Source: an uncultured Saprospiraceae bacterium | Lineage (GTDB): Bacteria; Bacteroidota; Bacteroidia; Chitinophagales; Saprospiraceae | NCBI GenBank assembly: GCA_937926205.1 | Contig: CALEYL010000050.1 | Span: 1 to 64,000, forward strand | Direction: 5' to 3' | Length of the DNA: 64,000 bases | In this document: positions 16,088-25,495 of the stretch, piece by piece | How positions within the stretch are numbered: the stretch's first letter is position 1 | Layout: the number at the start of each line of letters is the position of its first letter | The notes under the pieces: generated by a model | Told to the model about the DNA's origin: nothing | Seen by the model: the letters and a program-made list of their open reading frames with translations, nothing else | The model's database searches: none | Made by a program: the position numbers and the translations under genes

Positions 16088-17248
16088 TTATTTAAAATAG
16101 TCCTTCATCCGGTCGAAAAAACCCCGATCATCCTTTCCCGGCTGTGGTTGCAGGTTCGGCATTTCGCGCAGCTTTTCCAACAAACGTTTTTCTTCGTCGT
16201 TGAGCTTCTTGGGCGTCCAGACGTTGACGTGAACGATCTGATCGCCACGACCCCGGCTTTGAACGGAGGGTAAGCCCTTGTCTTTCAGGCGAAACATCTT
16301 TCCAGACTGGGTGCCGGCCGGGATTTTTATTTTTACACGACCATCTATCGTCGGTACTTCGATAGAGGTGCCGAGGGCTGCATCGGCAAAATTGACGTAC
16401 AAATCGTAAATCAGGTTCATGCCGTCGCGCTGGAGCGAATCGTGTTTCACTTCTTCAATACTGATCAGTAAATCGCCTGCCGGACCGCCTTTCACCCCTG
16501 CGTTCCCTTTGCCCCGCATTGAAAGCTGCATGTTTGCTTCTACGCCTCCCGGGATATCGATTTCAATGGTTTCTTCTGCATACATGCGGCCGTCGCCTTT
16601 GCAATTGCCGCAAAAAGCAGAAACCACTGTTCCGGAACCGCTGCAGGTAGGGCAGGGGGAAGTGGTTTGCATTTGCCCTAGAAAAGTATTGCGCACCTGA
16701 CGCACATAACCCGATCCGTGACAGGTGCCGCAGGTTTTTACCGACGAACTGTCCTTGGCGCCGCTGCCGTTACAAACGTTGCAGGTAACGTGTTTTTTAA
16801 CCTTGATTTTTTTGGTAACCCCGCTGGAGATTTCTTCAAGGGACAGCGCAACTTTAATGCGGAGGTTTGTCCCCCGCTGCCCGCCGGCCGGGCGCTGGCT
16901 TCCGCCCGAGCGACCAAAAGGATCTTCTCCAAAGGCACTGTCGCCAAACATGCTTCCAAACTGGCGCAGGATGTCTTCCATCGTCATGCCGCCACCGCCA
17001 CTAAAGCCGCCACCGCCATGGTCACTGACCCCGGCATGGCCGTAACGATCGTAGCGCGCTTTTTTGTCTGCGTCGCTCAATACTTCGTAAGCCTCGGCAG
17101 CTTCTTTGAATTTTTCTTCAGCCGCTTTGTTGTTTGGGTTGCGGTCGGGATGGTGCTCAAGCGCCTGTTTCCGGTAAGCTTTTTTGATTTCGTCTGCACT
17201 GGCATTTTTACTCACACCCAGTACTTCGTAATAGTCTCTTTTTGCCAT
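16088..17248 (-). CDS. dnaJ: Chaperone protein DnaJ
   Basis: Type I Hsp40 co-chaperone that stimulates DnaK ATP hydrolysis and delivers unfolded clients. The ATG at 17248 (MAKRDYYEVLGV) gives 386 residues; an in-frame start at 17272 would add 8. The J domain carries HPD at 33-35, followed by a Gly/Phe-rich linker (GGGGFSGGGGMTMEDILRQFGSMFG), four zinc-finger repeats (CNVCNGSG, CGTCHGSG, CPTCSGSG, CGNCKGDG) and the C-terminal client domains. It starts 7 bases after the grpE stop, so the two are co-transcribed; dnaK is not in the window. Confidence 0.97.
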   Translation of the reverse strand: MAKRDYYEVLGVSKNASADEIKKAYRKQALEHHPDRNPNNKAAEEKFKEAAEAYEVLSDADKKARYDRYGHAGVSDHGGGGFSGGGGMTMEDILRQFGSMFGDSAFGEDPFGRSGGSQRPAGGQRGTNLRIKVALSLEEISSGVTKKIKVKKHVTCNVCNGSGAKDSSSVKTCGTCHGSGYVRQVRNTFLGQMQTTSPCPTCSGSGTVVSAFCGNCKGDGRMYAEETIEIDIPGGVEANMQLSMRGKGNAGVKGGPAGDLLISIEEVKHDSLQRDGMNLIYDLYVNFADAALGTSIEVPTIDGRVKIKIPAGTQSGKMFRLKDKGLPSVQSRGRGDQIVHVNVWTPKKLNDEEKRLLEKLREMPNLQPQPGKDDRGFFDRMKDYFK

Positions 17249-17255
17249 CAGTCGC

Positions 17256-17834
17256 TTATTTGCCAACCACAACCTTTGCGTGGCGGATGATTTTTTCTTT
17301 TAGCATATAACCCGTCTCAACGGTATCCACAACTTTTCCTTTCATGTCTTCCGTTGGCGCCGGGATTTCGACGACGGCCTCGTGAAATTCAGGATCAAAA
17401 GGCTGACCGGTTGATTCCATTGCCGTCAATCCTTTGCCTTTCAGGATGGTATTCAATTTGTGGTAAACCAAAGAAACCCCCTCACTAAACGGTTCGGGGC
17501 TGTTTTCAGCATCAGCTGCTTTTTTGGCCCTGTCAAAATCGTCCAAAACTGGCAAAAGGGCTGTCAGGGTGTCTTGTGCAGCCGTAGCCATATAATCGAG
17601 TTTTTCCCGAAGGGTGCGCTTTTTGTAGTTTTCAAACTCCGCATAAAGACGCAGATATTTGTCTTTCAATTCTTCATTTTGTGTTTTCAGCGCCGCCACT
17701 TCCGGCTCTGGATCAGATTGCTGGTCCTGCATTTGCTCGTTTTCCACCATTTCCTGCTCCTGCTCTTCAGATGCAGCCTGCTCTTGTTCTTCCATCACCG
17801 TATCCGGATTTATCAAATTTTCTTTTTCGTTCAT
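17256..17834 (-). CDS. grpE: Nucleotide exchange factor GrpE
   Basis: Releases ADP from DnaK. The ATG at 17834 gives 192 residues beginning with an acidic, Glu/Gln-rich tail (about 1-50), then the long dimerising coiled coil (EEQEQEMVENEQMQ to AEFENYKKRTLREK) and the C-terminal beta-domain (FDPEFHEAVVEIPAP, GYMLKEKIIRHAKVVV). The motif YAEFENYKKR is diagnostic. An upstream reading starting at 17963 runs through low-complexity repeat sequence and is not credible. It forms an operon with dnaJ. Confidence 0.95.
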   Translation of the reverse strand: MNEKENLINPDTVMEEQEQAASEEQEQEMVENEQMQDQQSDPEPEVAALKTQNEELKDKYLRLYAEFENYKKRTLREKLDYMATAAQDTLTALLPVLDDFDRAKKAADAENSPEPFSEGVSLVYHKLNTILKGKGLTAMESTGQPFDPEFHEAVVEIPAPTEDMKGKVVDTVETGYMLKEKIIRHAKVVVGK

Positions 17835-17917
17835 GACCGCTTTGGTTTTTAAATCTTCTCTTGAACAGCAATTTCTTTGCCAGAGCTGGCAATGCGTCAA
17901 AATGGCAGATTTGAGGG

Positions 17918-18031
17918 TGGGGAAAGGGCAAAAGGCAAATTGGCAAAATGCAAAGGGCAACAACAGCCGGGCTATTTTGCCTGCTTGCCAAATTGCATTT
18001 TGCCTACTTGCTCACTTGCTTTTTTGCCCAT
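17918..18031. repeat. Low-complexity GGCAAA-type repeat patch upstream of grpE
   Basis: The patch is built of GGCAAA/GGGCAA variants on one side and their complements on the other. A 12-bp inverted repeat, GGCAAAATGCAA at 17942-17953 and TTGCATTTTGCC at 17993-18004, is embedded in it. It lies between the TlpA-like gene stop and the grpE start and may act as a terminator-like or REP-type element. Confidence 0.55.
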
Positions 18032-18043
18032 TTAACCCCAGAC

Positions 18044-18583
18044 CTACTTCTTCAGGCGGCTCCAAAGGAGTTTTTCCAATGTTTCTGCATCCGGATTGAC
18101 GCTAATGATGACGCCTTCGCCATTGAGCAGGTATTTGGTAGGTAATTGCCTGACTTTGTAGCTGGTCGCGATGGGACCATTAAAAAACTTTAAATCGGGA
18201 GATGACTCCATGAGTTGTGGCCAGCGGAGTCGGAATTCCCGTACGGCAAATCTCCAGGGCTTCGAATCTTTTTCGATGGCGATGCTAATGATATTAAAGC
18301 CGGCGCCATCTGTGAAGGTCGCATTATGAAACTGTTCGTAAATCGACTTTAGCTTAGGCTTTTCTTCGCGACACGGGCCGCACCAGCTTCCCCAAAAATC
18401 AACAAGCACATATTGGCCGCGCAATTTCGACAATTGAAACGATTCGCCTGCCAGGGTCGTGCCCGAAAAGTCAGGGGCTATTTCACCATTGATGAACCGG
18501 GGTTTCATGTAGAAATAACGGCCACCCAGGAAGGCCAGAATGGCAATGATGACGACGAGATAAATAATGTTGGAGCGTGACAT
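18044..18583 (-). CDS. TlpA-like thioredoxin-fold protein, membrane-anchored
   Basis: A 179-residue protein with one N-terminal membrane segment (IIYLVVIIAILAFLGGRYF) and a periplasmic TlpA/AhpC-TSA thioredoxin domain. The active site is WCGPC (Cys68, Cys71) in VDFWGSWCGPCREEKPKL, followed by the family's ATSYKVRQLPTKYLL cis-Pro loop. It should act as a disulfide reductase or isomerase of exported proteins. Its start codon lies 1 base after the porX stop, so it is translationally linked to PorX; this makes a role in folding of T9SS cargo or apparatus plausible, but that is inference. Confidence 0.9.
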   Translation of the reverse strand: MSRSNIIYLVVIIAILAFLGGRYFYMKPRFINGEIAPDFSGTTLAGESFQLSKLRGQYVLVDFWGSWCGPCREEKPKLKSIYEQFHNATFTDGAGFNIISIAIEKDSKPWRFAVREFRLRWPQLMESSPDLKFFNGPIATSYKVRQLPTKYLLNGEGVIISVNPDAETLEKLLWSRLKK

Positions 18584-18584
18584 G

Positions 18585-20141
18585 CTATTTTGTTCTCAAA
18601 TGAATGACCGGACAAATAATCTCTTCCAGCGAGATACCGCCGTGCTGGAACGTATTTTTGTAATAATTGTGGTAATAATTGTAATTGTTCGGATAGAGGA
18701 AAAAAGCGTCCTCTTTCGCAAAAATAAAGGCTGAGCTGACGTTGGGCCGGGGCAGGCCAACTTTTTCCGGCTCGCGCACCTCCAATACATCGCGGCGTTC
18801 GTACTGCAGGTTGCGTCCCACTTTATACCGGAGGTTGGTCGTTGTTTCCCGGTCGCCGACAACCCTGGAGGGGGTATTGACCCTTATGGTTCCATGATCA
18901 GTGAGCACCACCAGCTGGACGTCGCGTTCTGCTGCTTTTTCCAGCGCAGCCCAAAGCGGAGAGTTGACAAACCAGGAGCGCGTAAGTGACCGGTAGGCTT
19001 TTTCGTCGCCGGCCAGCTCTTTCAGCACCTCCATTTCCGTACGGGCATGCGACAACATGTCGATGAAATTATAGACAATCACCATCATGTTGTTTCCCTG
19101 AAGGTAATTGAAGATGTTGTCCTGAATTTGCCGGGCTTGCGCCACCGTAGTGATTTTTACATAGTCAAAGCGGAGCTCCTTCCGGAAGGTACGCTTGACC
19201 TGTTCAGCCAGCAGGTCGTGTTCGTGCAGGTTTTTCCCACCTTCGTCATTGTCGTTTTTCCACCAGTCCGGGTGCCTTTTTTCAATCTCAACAGGCATCA
19301 TTCCTGCAAAAATGGCATTGCGGCTGTATTGGGTAGAAGTCGGTAAAATGCTATAGAAATAATCCTCTTTTTCCACTCGGAAAAGTTCCGTAATGATGGG
19401 TTCTATGGCCTTCCACTGGTCGTAGCGCAAATTATCCAGCAGCAGGACGATGGTAGGAATGTCGTCGTTCAGCTTTGGGAATACCTTGCTGCGCAGCAAA
19501 GTATTCGACATCACCGGCCCGTCGCCTTTTTGTACCCAATCAATATAGTTTTTTGCGATGAATTTGCTGAAAGCGGTATTGGCCTCCTGTTTTTGCATGG
19601 AAAGGATGTCGCGCATTTCTACCGATTGCGATTCATCGATCTTAATTTCCCAGTTGATGATTTTTCGATACACATCAACCCATTCTTCATAGCTTAGACC
19701 ACTGTTGATCTGCATGAAAATCTGGCGGAAATCCTGCTGGTAATCGGAGCTTGTTTTTTCACGTACCAGGCGCTTGTTGTCTATGATCTTTTTTAAGGTC
19801 AGCAGAATCTGGTTGGGGTTGACGGGTTTGATGAGGTAGTCTGAAATCTGAGAACCCAGCGCTTCTTCCATGATGTGCTCGGCCTCGTTTTTGGTGATCA
19901 TGACTACCGGCAACAGGGGGTTTGTTGCTTTGATTTTCACCAGCGTTTCCAGCCCCGTAATGCCGGGCATGCTTTCATCGAGGAAGACCACGTCTATGTC
20001 GTGCACATTTTCAACTTCTTCCAGCGCATCGTACCCGTTGGTAACGGTGAGGACTTCGTATCCTTTCTTTTCTAAAAAAAGCAATTGAGGTTTCAGCAGG
20101 TCTATCTCGTCGTCTGCCCACAGGATTTTGATTTTGTCCAT
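18585..20141 (-). CDS. porX: PorX-type response regulator with PglZ domain
   Basis: A 518-residue two-component regulator of the type IX secretion system. Residues 1-120 are a CheY-like receiver (acidic pocket ADDE at 9-12, phospho-acceptor Asp55 in VVFLDESMPG, Thr/Lys switch in MITKN and IKP). After a helical linker, residues about 200-518 form a PglZ/alkaline-phosphatase-superfamily domain (TIVLLLDNLRYDQW, IVYNFIDMLSH, VVLTDHGTIRV, FQHGGISLEEIICPV) carrying metal-binding Asp and His. In characterised Bacteroidota PorX pairs with the kinase PorY and the sigma factor SigP; neither was recognised next to it. The next gene is a membrane-anchored thioredoxin. Confidence 0.93.
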   Translation of the reverse strand: MDKIKILWADDEIDLLKPQLLFLEKKGYEVLTVTNGYDALEEVENVHDIDVVFLDESMPGITGLETLVKIKATNPLLPVVMITKNEAEHIMEEALGSQISDYLIKPVNPNQILLTLKKIIDNKRLVREKTSSDYQQDFRQIFMQINSGLSYEEWVDVYRKIINWEIKIDESQSVEMRDILSMQKQEANTAFSKFIAKNYIDWVQKGDGPVMSNTLLRSKVFPKLNDDIPTIVLLLDNLRYDQWKAIEPIITELFRVEKEDYFYSILPTSTQYSRNAIFAGMMPVEIEKRHPDWWKNDNDEGGKNLHEHDLLAEQVKRTFRKELRFDYVKITTVAQARQIQDNIFNYLQGNNMMVIVYNFIDMLSHARTEMEVLKELAGDEKAYRSLTRSWFVNSPLWAALEKAAERDVQLVVLTDHGTIRVNTPSRVVGDRETTTNLRYKVGRNLQYERRDVLEVREPEKVGLPRPNVSSAFIFAKEDAFFLYPNNYNYYHNYYKNTFQHGGISLEEIICPVIHLRTK

Positions 20142-20263
20142 TCTTTATCGGCGATTTTTTAACATTTGAAGAGAGAACTTAAAACTACAATATGGCAGGG
20201 AATTATTGCCGCAGGAAGGCTTTAATTTTAGATTATTCTGAAATATCAGCTGAATCGCGGCAT

Positions 20264-20313
20264 TCTAAAAACAGGAAAGACCGCTTCGATTTACCGAAGC
20301 GGTCTTTCCTGTT
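20264..20313 (-). terminator. Strong terminator of the di-haem peroxidase gene
   Basis: A perfect 19-bp stem (20270-20288 with 20295-20313) and a 6-base loop are followed on the minus strand by CTGTTTTTAG. It lies 30 bases past the peroxidase stop codon and insulates porX from it. Confidence 0.85.
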
Positions 20314-20342
20314 GCCGCTAAATAGCAGCTTTCGGCCAGCTT

Positions 20343-21659
20343 TTAGTGGCAACCCGTTTGCGTCTGAGACAAATAATCGTTGTTTGGGAAGCACATTCCC
20401 GACATCACCTGTTCCGGAACAAAACGCTGCAAATTGGGATCGTGAAGCGCATCCCTCAGAAAAGTTACCAGGTCTTTCATCTCATCCTGATCCATACCCA
20501 GCGGGTGGAAAAAAGGAGATATTTGCTGAGCAGGCACCCGCGGATTTTCCGGTATGCCATCGTTGAAATAGCGCACGACATCTTCCAGCGTTTTTTTGCT
20601 GCCGCCATGGAAATAAGGCCCGGAATCGCCAATATTGTAAAGTTGCGGAACCCGGAATTTATACAGGTCATCTGCTCTTCCGGTAAAACCGCCGCGGCCA
20701 AGATTGCGAAGGTCAGCCTCTGAAGTTTTTAAACCGCCGTTTTCAAATAAATCTTTAACGCCCAGCCCCTGAAATGTCATAGCGCCAAGGTTAGTGTCGT
20801 TGTGGCAGCGATTGCACCCAGCTTTTCCGAAAAACAAGACAGCACCGCGTTTTTGCTCATCCGTCATGGCTGCCAGGTCGCCTTTGAGCCAACGCTGAAA
20901 TGGCGCTTCTGTCGTAAGCAGGGTACGCAGATAGGCAGAAATTGCAAAGCTGGCCGTTTTCCGGGTATAGCGCTCGGATTCGGGAACATCCGGGAAAGCT
21001 TCGTCAAACATGGCTTTGTAACCATTCGCCTCGACCAGTTCAGGCGTATATTTCAGACGGTGCGTTTTTAGGCCTTCAATATTCTGGCCTTCCAGAGAGC
21101 CGAGTCTTTCGTTGTTGATGGCCGTTCCCGGATCGGCTACGCCCCAGCGGTCTTCCGTTCCGACGTTTACGCCATCTGAACCAAATGATCCGTTCCACAT
21201 CGAGTTGGTGACGTACGCCACATTCAGGACGCTTAAAGGCCTTGCACCCTGAGCATCTATTTCACTTGGAACATAGAGATAAGACATCATGCGGCCTTCG
21301 CCGTTGAGCCCGAATCCAAGGCCGCCATCGGCAATGCCCTGCATGCGACCGGGGCGGAAACCAGCGGAAGCAACATGGCAGGAACCACAAGAAAAAGTCT
21401 GTCTGTTTTCAGGGTGTGTCGCCTCCACGCCAAAAGCCGGCTCGTGGAACAACATTTTTCCTAAACTTATTTTACTTGCAGTGAGCGGATTGGCAGGGGA
21501 TTGAGGGATGTTTGCATAATCGGTGCTGTTAGGTAACTTGAAGTGATTCAGGTCACCGATAAGCTGTGTCATTTCGAAATCGAGGCTGTCAAAGGGCTCA
21601 TGCGTACAGGCAAAAACGATTGCCATGAGAGTTAAAAAAATGAGGTAAGACTTGCGCAT
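20343..21659 (-). CDS. Di-haem cytochrome c peroxidase/MauG-like lipoprotein
   Basis: A 438-residue periplasmic lipoprotein (signal MRKSYLIFLTLMAIVFAC; lipobox VFAC, Cys18) of the bacterial CcP/MauG family. Two c-type haem motifs are seen: CGSCH at 91-95 and CNRCH at 282-286. The region between them (GSFGSDGV, EAPFQRWLKGDLAAMTDEQKRGAVLFFGKAGC) matches the family. Canonical members reduce hydrogen peroxide with electrons from cytochrome c; MauG relatives oxidise protein residues instead. Motifs alone do not decide between them. It has its own -7 element and terminator and so is probably monocistronic. Confidence 0.9.
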   Translation of the reverse strand: MRKSYLIFLTLMAIVFACTHEPFDSLDFEMTQLIGDLNHFKLPNSTDYANIPQSPANPLTASKISLGKMLFHEPAFGVEATHPENRQTFSCGSCHVASAGFRPGRMQGIADGGLGFGLNGEGRMMSYLYVPSEIDAQGARPLSVLNVAYVTNSMWNGSFGSDGVNVGTEDRWGVADPGTAINNERLGSLEGQNIEGLKTHRLKYTPELVEANGYKAMFDEAFPDVPESERYTRKTASFAISAYLRTLLTTEAPFQRWLKGDLAAMTDEQKRGAVLFFGKAGCNRCHNDTNLGAMTFQGLGVKDLFENGGLKTSEADLRNLGRGGFTGRADDLYKFRVPQLYNIGDSGPYFHGGSKKTLEDVVRYFNDGIPENPRVPAQQISPFFHPLGMDQDEMKDLVTFLRDALHDPNLQRFVPEQVMSGMCFPNNDYLSQTQTGCH

Positions 21660-21678
21660 AAGAAACCAATTTTCAATT

Positions 21679-21686
21679 CAAAGTTA
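21679..21686 (-). promoter_or_regulatory. -7 promoter element for the di-haem peroxidase
   Basis: Minus-strand TAACTTTG matches TAnnTTTG exactly, 20 bases upstream of the start codon. The -33 region is T-rich without a clear TTTG. Confidence 0.45.
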
Positions 21687-21865
21687 TAAATGTCGTGTAG
21701 TCAGAAAAAAAAATACTTTGAAAACGCGCTTTTACTGGTGGTTTATAGCCATTGGCACGATCTCATACAGTCATGAATGTACGGAACAATCTTTATTTTG
21801 TTGCCTAAAAATACATAAGAATGTAAATTAGTAAATGGTCTAAATAAGAGATAGTCGTGTCCGAG

Positions 21866-21912
21866 ATAAAAAAAACAGGCACAACAGCGAAAATGTCCGC
21901 TGCTGTGCCGTT
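21866..21912 (-). terminator. Terminator of the efflux gene cluster
   Basis: GGCACAACAGCG (21878-21889) pairs with CGCTGCTGTGCC (21898-21909; one G-U), and the minus-strand side continues TGTTTTTTTTATC. It follows the RND transporter stop by about 45 bases. Confidence 0.85.
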
Positions 21913-21957
21913 TAGTTGCTAAAAATTCAGTTGTGTTCTATGCGTTTTTCCAGGGCA

Positions 21958-24900
21958 TTAGGCCATCGACTCTTCTATTGTGATCCCTTCCTGCTCTTTA
22001 TTTTTGCGTTTGAACAATTTTGCAAAGCTTGTTTTTGCGCTTTCATAAGCGAACAGCATGCAGGGTACTACCAGCAAAGTCAGGAATGTAGCAACTATCA
22101 GACCAAAAATCATGGTCCAGGCCAGTGGACCCCAGAAAGCTACATTATCACCGCCAAGGTAAAAATGCGCATTTCCGGTTGTCAGCAGGCTGGCAAAGTT
22201 CATGTTCAAACCAATGGCCAGAGGCACAAGACTGATGATGCAGCAGATGGCAGTCAGGAATACAGGGGTGATCCTTGTAGCTCCGGCTTCCACGATGGCT
22301 TCCCGGAAAGGCTTGCCCCGTTTCTGGAGCTCATCCGTGAATTCCAGCAATAGAATTCCGTTTCGGATTACAATACCCGACAGCGCAAAAATCCCGACCC
22401 CGGTCATGATGATCGACATGGTCATGCCGGTTATGGCATGTCCGAGAAATACGCCAATGAGGCTGAACAATACCGTAGAAAAGATGATGAACGGTTTAGA
22501 GCCGCTGTTGAACTGTGTTACCATAACGAGGAACATCAGCGCCAACGCTCCGAGGAAAGCCGTTCCCAAAAAGCCGGTAGTTTCTGCCTGGTCTTCCTGC
22601 TCGCCCGTCATGCGCACATCATAGCCTTCCGGCAAATCGAGGGTTTTAATAACCTGATTGATCTGCCCTACAATTTCGTTGGCGTTGTACCCGCCCAACA
22701 CATTCGACCCCAGGGTGACCACTCTTCGGAACCCTTTGCGGTTAATGCCTGTGAAAGTAGTGGTGTATTCGATGGTGGCATACGATGAAATCGGCACCTG
22801 TTTGAACATCCCCATGGACATATCCATAAATGAAATTTCCATATTCATCAGGTCTTCCAGGCGATCGCGGTAGATTGGATCGAGGCGGACCATGATGGGC
22901 GTTTCTTCGTCAGAATCGCGGAATTTGGAAGCTTCTGCCCCAAAGAGGGCTTTGCGGATGTCCATGACGATCTGGGCGCTGCTCAAGCCGTCAGCCTGGG
23001 CTTTCGGGACGTCTACATTGATGAGGATTTCCGGCTTGTTGCGCACAAGGTCGGAGCGCAGGTCTTCAATACCTTCTATCCCGGCCTGGGCAATTTTGTT
23101 GATTACCTGGGTTTGAATATCTGCCATTACATCGTAGTCATCTCCGCCAATTTCAATGGTAATCGGTTTACCTACAGGAGGGCCGCTGGGTTCTTTTTCC
23201 ACAGAAATTTCAGCGCCAGGAATGCCTTTGATGTTTTCCCTGATTTTATTCAGGGTAACAGCTGTATTGAAATCGCCACGGTGTTCAAATGGAACAAATG
23301 CTACGGCTACTTTGCTTTTGTGCGGCGTTACTACCCGGTCCGGGTCCATGGGGTCACCAGCGCCAATACCGACATTGGTAATGACCGATTTGACGTATGG
23401 ATTGTCTTTCCCAATGACTTCATAAACCTTTTTTTCGATCACTTTGGTAAGCGAATCGGTTACAGATGCATCGGTTCCTACCGGCAATTTACAATAGACA
23501 TAGGCAAAGTTGGGTTGCCCTTCCGGGAAAAACTCCACTTTGGGATTTGAAGCTACAAACAGGCCGATGGAAAGGAATAAAAGCACAACCGTCCCAAAAA
23601 TAGCTACATAAGGCATGCCCCGTCTGTTGATCAGAAAGCTAAGCGTTCGCCGGTATCCTCCTACAATTGCAGGCCAGGTTTTTGCCTGGAATACATCAGC
23701 AACCGGTTGAATGATAAAGAAATAAACCGGAACCAATGCCGTGAGTACCAGTGAAAGGTTACCCATCAGCAGGCTGCCTGCCAGATAAGAAATGAGCGCC
23801 AAACCACCGAAAATTAACATCGGGCGCAAGGTTCTGCGCAAGCGCGATTTTTTAACCGCCTCTTCGCGTTTCATGGTATCCACGGCAAAAACCGGGTTCA
23901 TGATGAAAGCGACAAAGAGGGACGCAAATAAAGTAATGATGAGTGTTATGGGCAAAAACTTCATGAACTTACCTGCAATTCCGGGCCAGAACAGCAGAGG
24001 AAAAAAGGGCGCAATTGTGGTCAGGGTTCCCGCCAATACAGGGGCGAATACTTCTCCCGCAGCTGCTTTTGCTGCCGTTTTGATGTCTATTTCCGGGTGC
24101 TGGTGAAAAATCCGGTGCGTATTTTCAATGACTACAATGGCGTCGTCCACGATAATCCCTAATGCAAGCAGCAGGGAAAACAGCACCATGACGTTCAGGG
24201 TAAAGTTCAGAGAGGGCATGAACAAAAAAGCCACCATGGTAGACAGCGGTACCGCAAGGGCCACGAAAAAGGCGCTTTCCAAGCCCATGAAAAAGAGCAG
24301 GATAAAGAAAACGAATAAAAAGCCCAAAATCACCGTGTTGATCAGGTCATTGAGCTGCACTTTCGTTTGATCTGCCGTATCGCCCGTAATCACGATGCTG
24401 GCGCCTGAAGGAAGCTTGGTGCGCTGATATTCGTCTGTAATTTCTACGATTTTTTCAGAAGCTCCGATCAGGTTTTGTCCGGCGCGTTTGATGACGCTGA
24501 GCGTAATAACCGTCTGACCGTCGAGACGCGCAAAATCCTGTTTTTCTTCAAAGCCATCCGTAACGGTAGCTATGTCTCTCAAAAACGCCGTGTTGCCCCG
24601 GAAAGACCGCACCATGATGTTTTCAATGTCGCTCATGTTCTGGAATTCGCCGATTACCCGCAGGGTTCGCCGCAATTCATTGATGCGCAATTCTCCGGCC
24701 GAAATGTTTACGTTCTGGCCCGCAATGGCGTTTTCTATGTCTGAAAAAGAAAAACCCGACATCTGCATCTTGTACAAATCCAGATTTACCTGCACTTCGC
24801 GCTTGGGAGCGCCAATGACGTCTACCCGGGTAATTTCTTTTAGTCCTTCAATTTTCTCTTCCAGGTCTTCGGCGTATTTATCCAACTTAATCAGCGGGAG

Positions 24901-25371
24901 ATCGCCAACAATATTTACCTGCATGATGGGCTGCTCAGAAATGTCTACTTCCTGAATCTGTGGATCCTGGTCGAGGTCGGTAGGCAGGTCGTTCTTTGCC
25001 TTATCCACCGCATCGCTTACTTTCAGCTTGGCGACTGAAGTAGCTACGTCGGTGTTGAACTCAACGGTAACCAGAGAAAGGTTTGGAACAGAGCGGCTTG
25101 TGACCTTTTTAACCCCGTTGATGGACTTGAGTTGGTTCTCTATGGGTTTGGTGATGAGCTTTTCAATATCTTCCGGGTTGGCGCCCTGCGGATAGATTGT
25201 CGAAATGAAAATTGTTGGAATCACCACATCCGGAAATTGCTCTTTCGGAATGCTGATGAAAATGGAAAGCCCTGTCAGCGTGATGAGTATCGTGAAGATG
25301 TACACACTGGTTTTGTTGTTGATAGACCAACTGGTAGGCTTAAACTCTTTTATATGTTTTAGAAAATCCAT
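21958..25371 (-). CDS. RND-superfamily efflux transporter (AcrB/ACR_tran type)
   Basis: A 1137-residue inner-membrane proton-driven pump. N-terminal helix, porter-domain signatures (PKEQFPDVVIPTIFI, SRSVPNLSLVTVEF) and transmembrane helix 4 with the paired acidic residues needed for proton coupling (GIIVDDAIVV, Asp409-Asp410) are clear, as are repeats of the second half (FFPEGQPNFAYVY, GIVIRNGILLLEF, GATRITPVFLTAI). It is longer than AcrB (about 1050): an additional basic stretch and two hydrophobic segments occupy about 503-560. The substrate is unknown. It is the last gene of a TetR-TolC-adaptor-pump cluster and lies 206 bases downstream of the adaptor, an unusually long spacing filled with inverted repeats. 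Confidence 0.94.
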   Translation of the reverse strand: MDFLKHIKEFKPTSWSINNKTSVYIFTILITLTGLSIFISIPKEQFPDVVIPTIFISTIYPQGANPEDIEKLITKPIENQLKSINGVKKVTSRSVPNLSLVTVEFNTDVATSVAKLKVSDAVDKAKNDLPTDLDQDPQIQEVDISEQPIMQVNIVGDLPLIKLDKYAEDLEEKIEGLKEITRVDVIGAPKREVQVNLDLYKMQMSGFSFSDIENAIAGQNVNISAGELRINELRRTLRVIGEFQNMSDIENIMVRSFRGNTAFLRDIATVTDGFEEKQDFARLDGQTVITLSVIKRAGQNLIGASEKIVEITDEYQRTKLPSGASIVITGDTADQTKVQLNDLINTVILGFLFVFFILLFFMGLESAFFVALAVPLSTMVAFLFMPSLNFTLNVMVLFSLLLALGIIVDDAIVVIENTHRIFHQHPEIDIKTAAKAAAGEVFAPVLAGTLTTIAPFFPLLFWPGIAGKFMKFLPITLIITLFASLFVAFIMNPVFAVDTMKREEAVKKSRLRRTLRPMLIFGGLALISYLAGSLLMGNLSLVLTALVPVYFFIIQPVADVFQAKTWPAIVGGYRRTLSFLINRRGMPYVAIFGTVVLLFLSIGLFVASNPKVEFFPEGQPNFAYVYCKLPVGTDASVTDSLTKVIEKKVYEVIGKDNPYVKSVITNVGIGAGDPMDPDRVVTPHKSKVAVAFVPFEHRGDFNTAVTLNKIRENIKGIPGAEISVEKEPSGPPVGKPITIEIGGDDYDVMADIQTQVINKIAQAGIEGIEDLRSDLVRNKPEILINVDVPKAQADGLSSAQIVMDIRKALFGAEASKFRDSDEETPIMVRLDPIYRDRLEDLMNMEISFMDMSMGMFKQVPISSYATIEYTTTFTGINRKGFRRVVTLGSNVLGGYNANEIVGQINQVIKTLDLPEGYDVRMTGEQEDQAETTGFLGTAFLGALALMFLVMVTQFNSGSKPFIIFSTVLFSLIGVFLGHAITGMTMSIIMTGVGIFALSGIVIRNGILLLEFTDELQKRGKPFREAIVEAGATRITPVFLTAICCIISLVPLAIGLNMNFASLLTTGNAHFYLGGDNVAFWGPLAWTMIFGLIVATFLTLLVVPCMLFAYESAKTSFAKLFKRKNKEQEGITIEESMA

Positions 25372-25397
25372 AAGTGTCTTTTTTTACTCCAGCCCCC

Positions 25398-25439
25398 AAC
25401 CCCGCCTTTGACTAACGCTCATACGTCAGAAGGGGGGTT
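25398..25439. repeat. Imperfect inverted repeat between adaptor and pump genes
   Basis: AACCCC-G-CCTTTGAC pairs with GTCAGAAGG-GGGGTT, giving an interrupted hairpin with a 12-base loop. It sits inside the presumed efflux operon. Confidence 0.45.
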
Positions 25440-25495
25440 TTGAGCCGTACTAATGAAAATTAGCCGTTTTTTCGGTCTCTACCGGCGTTGACTCG

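Noticed and set aside
17835..18043. Possible CIRCE or heat-shock operator upstream of grpE.
   Set aside because: The inverted repeats there are GGCAAA-type low-complexity sequence and do not match the CIRCE consensus.
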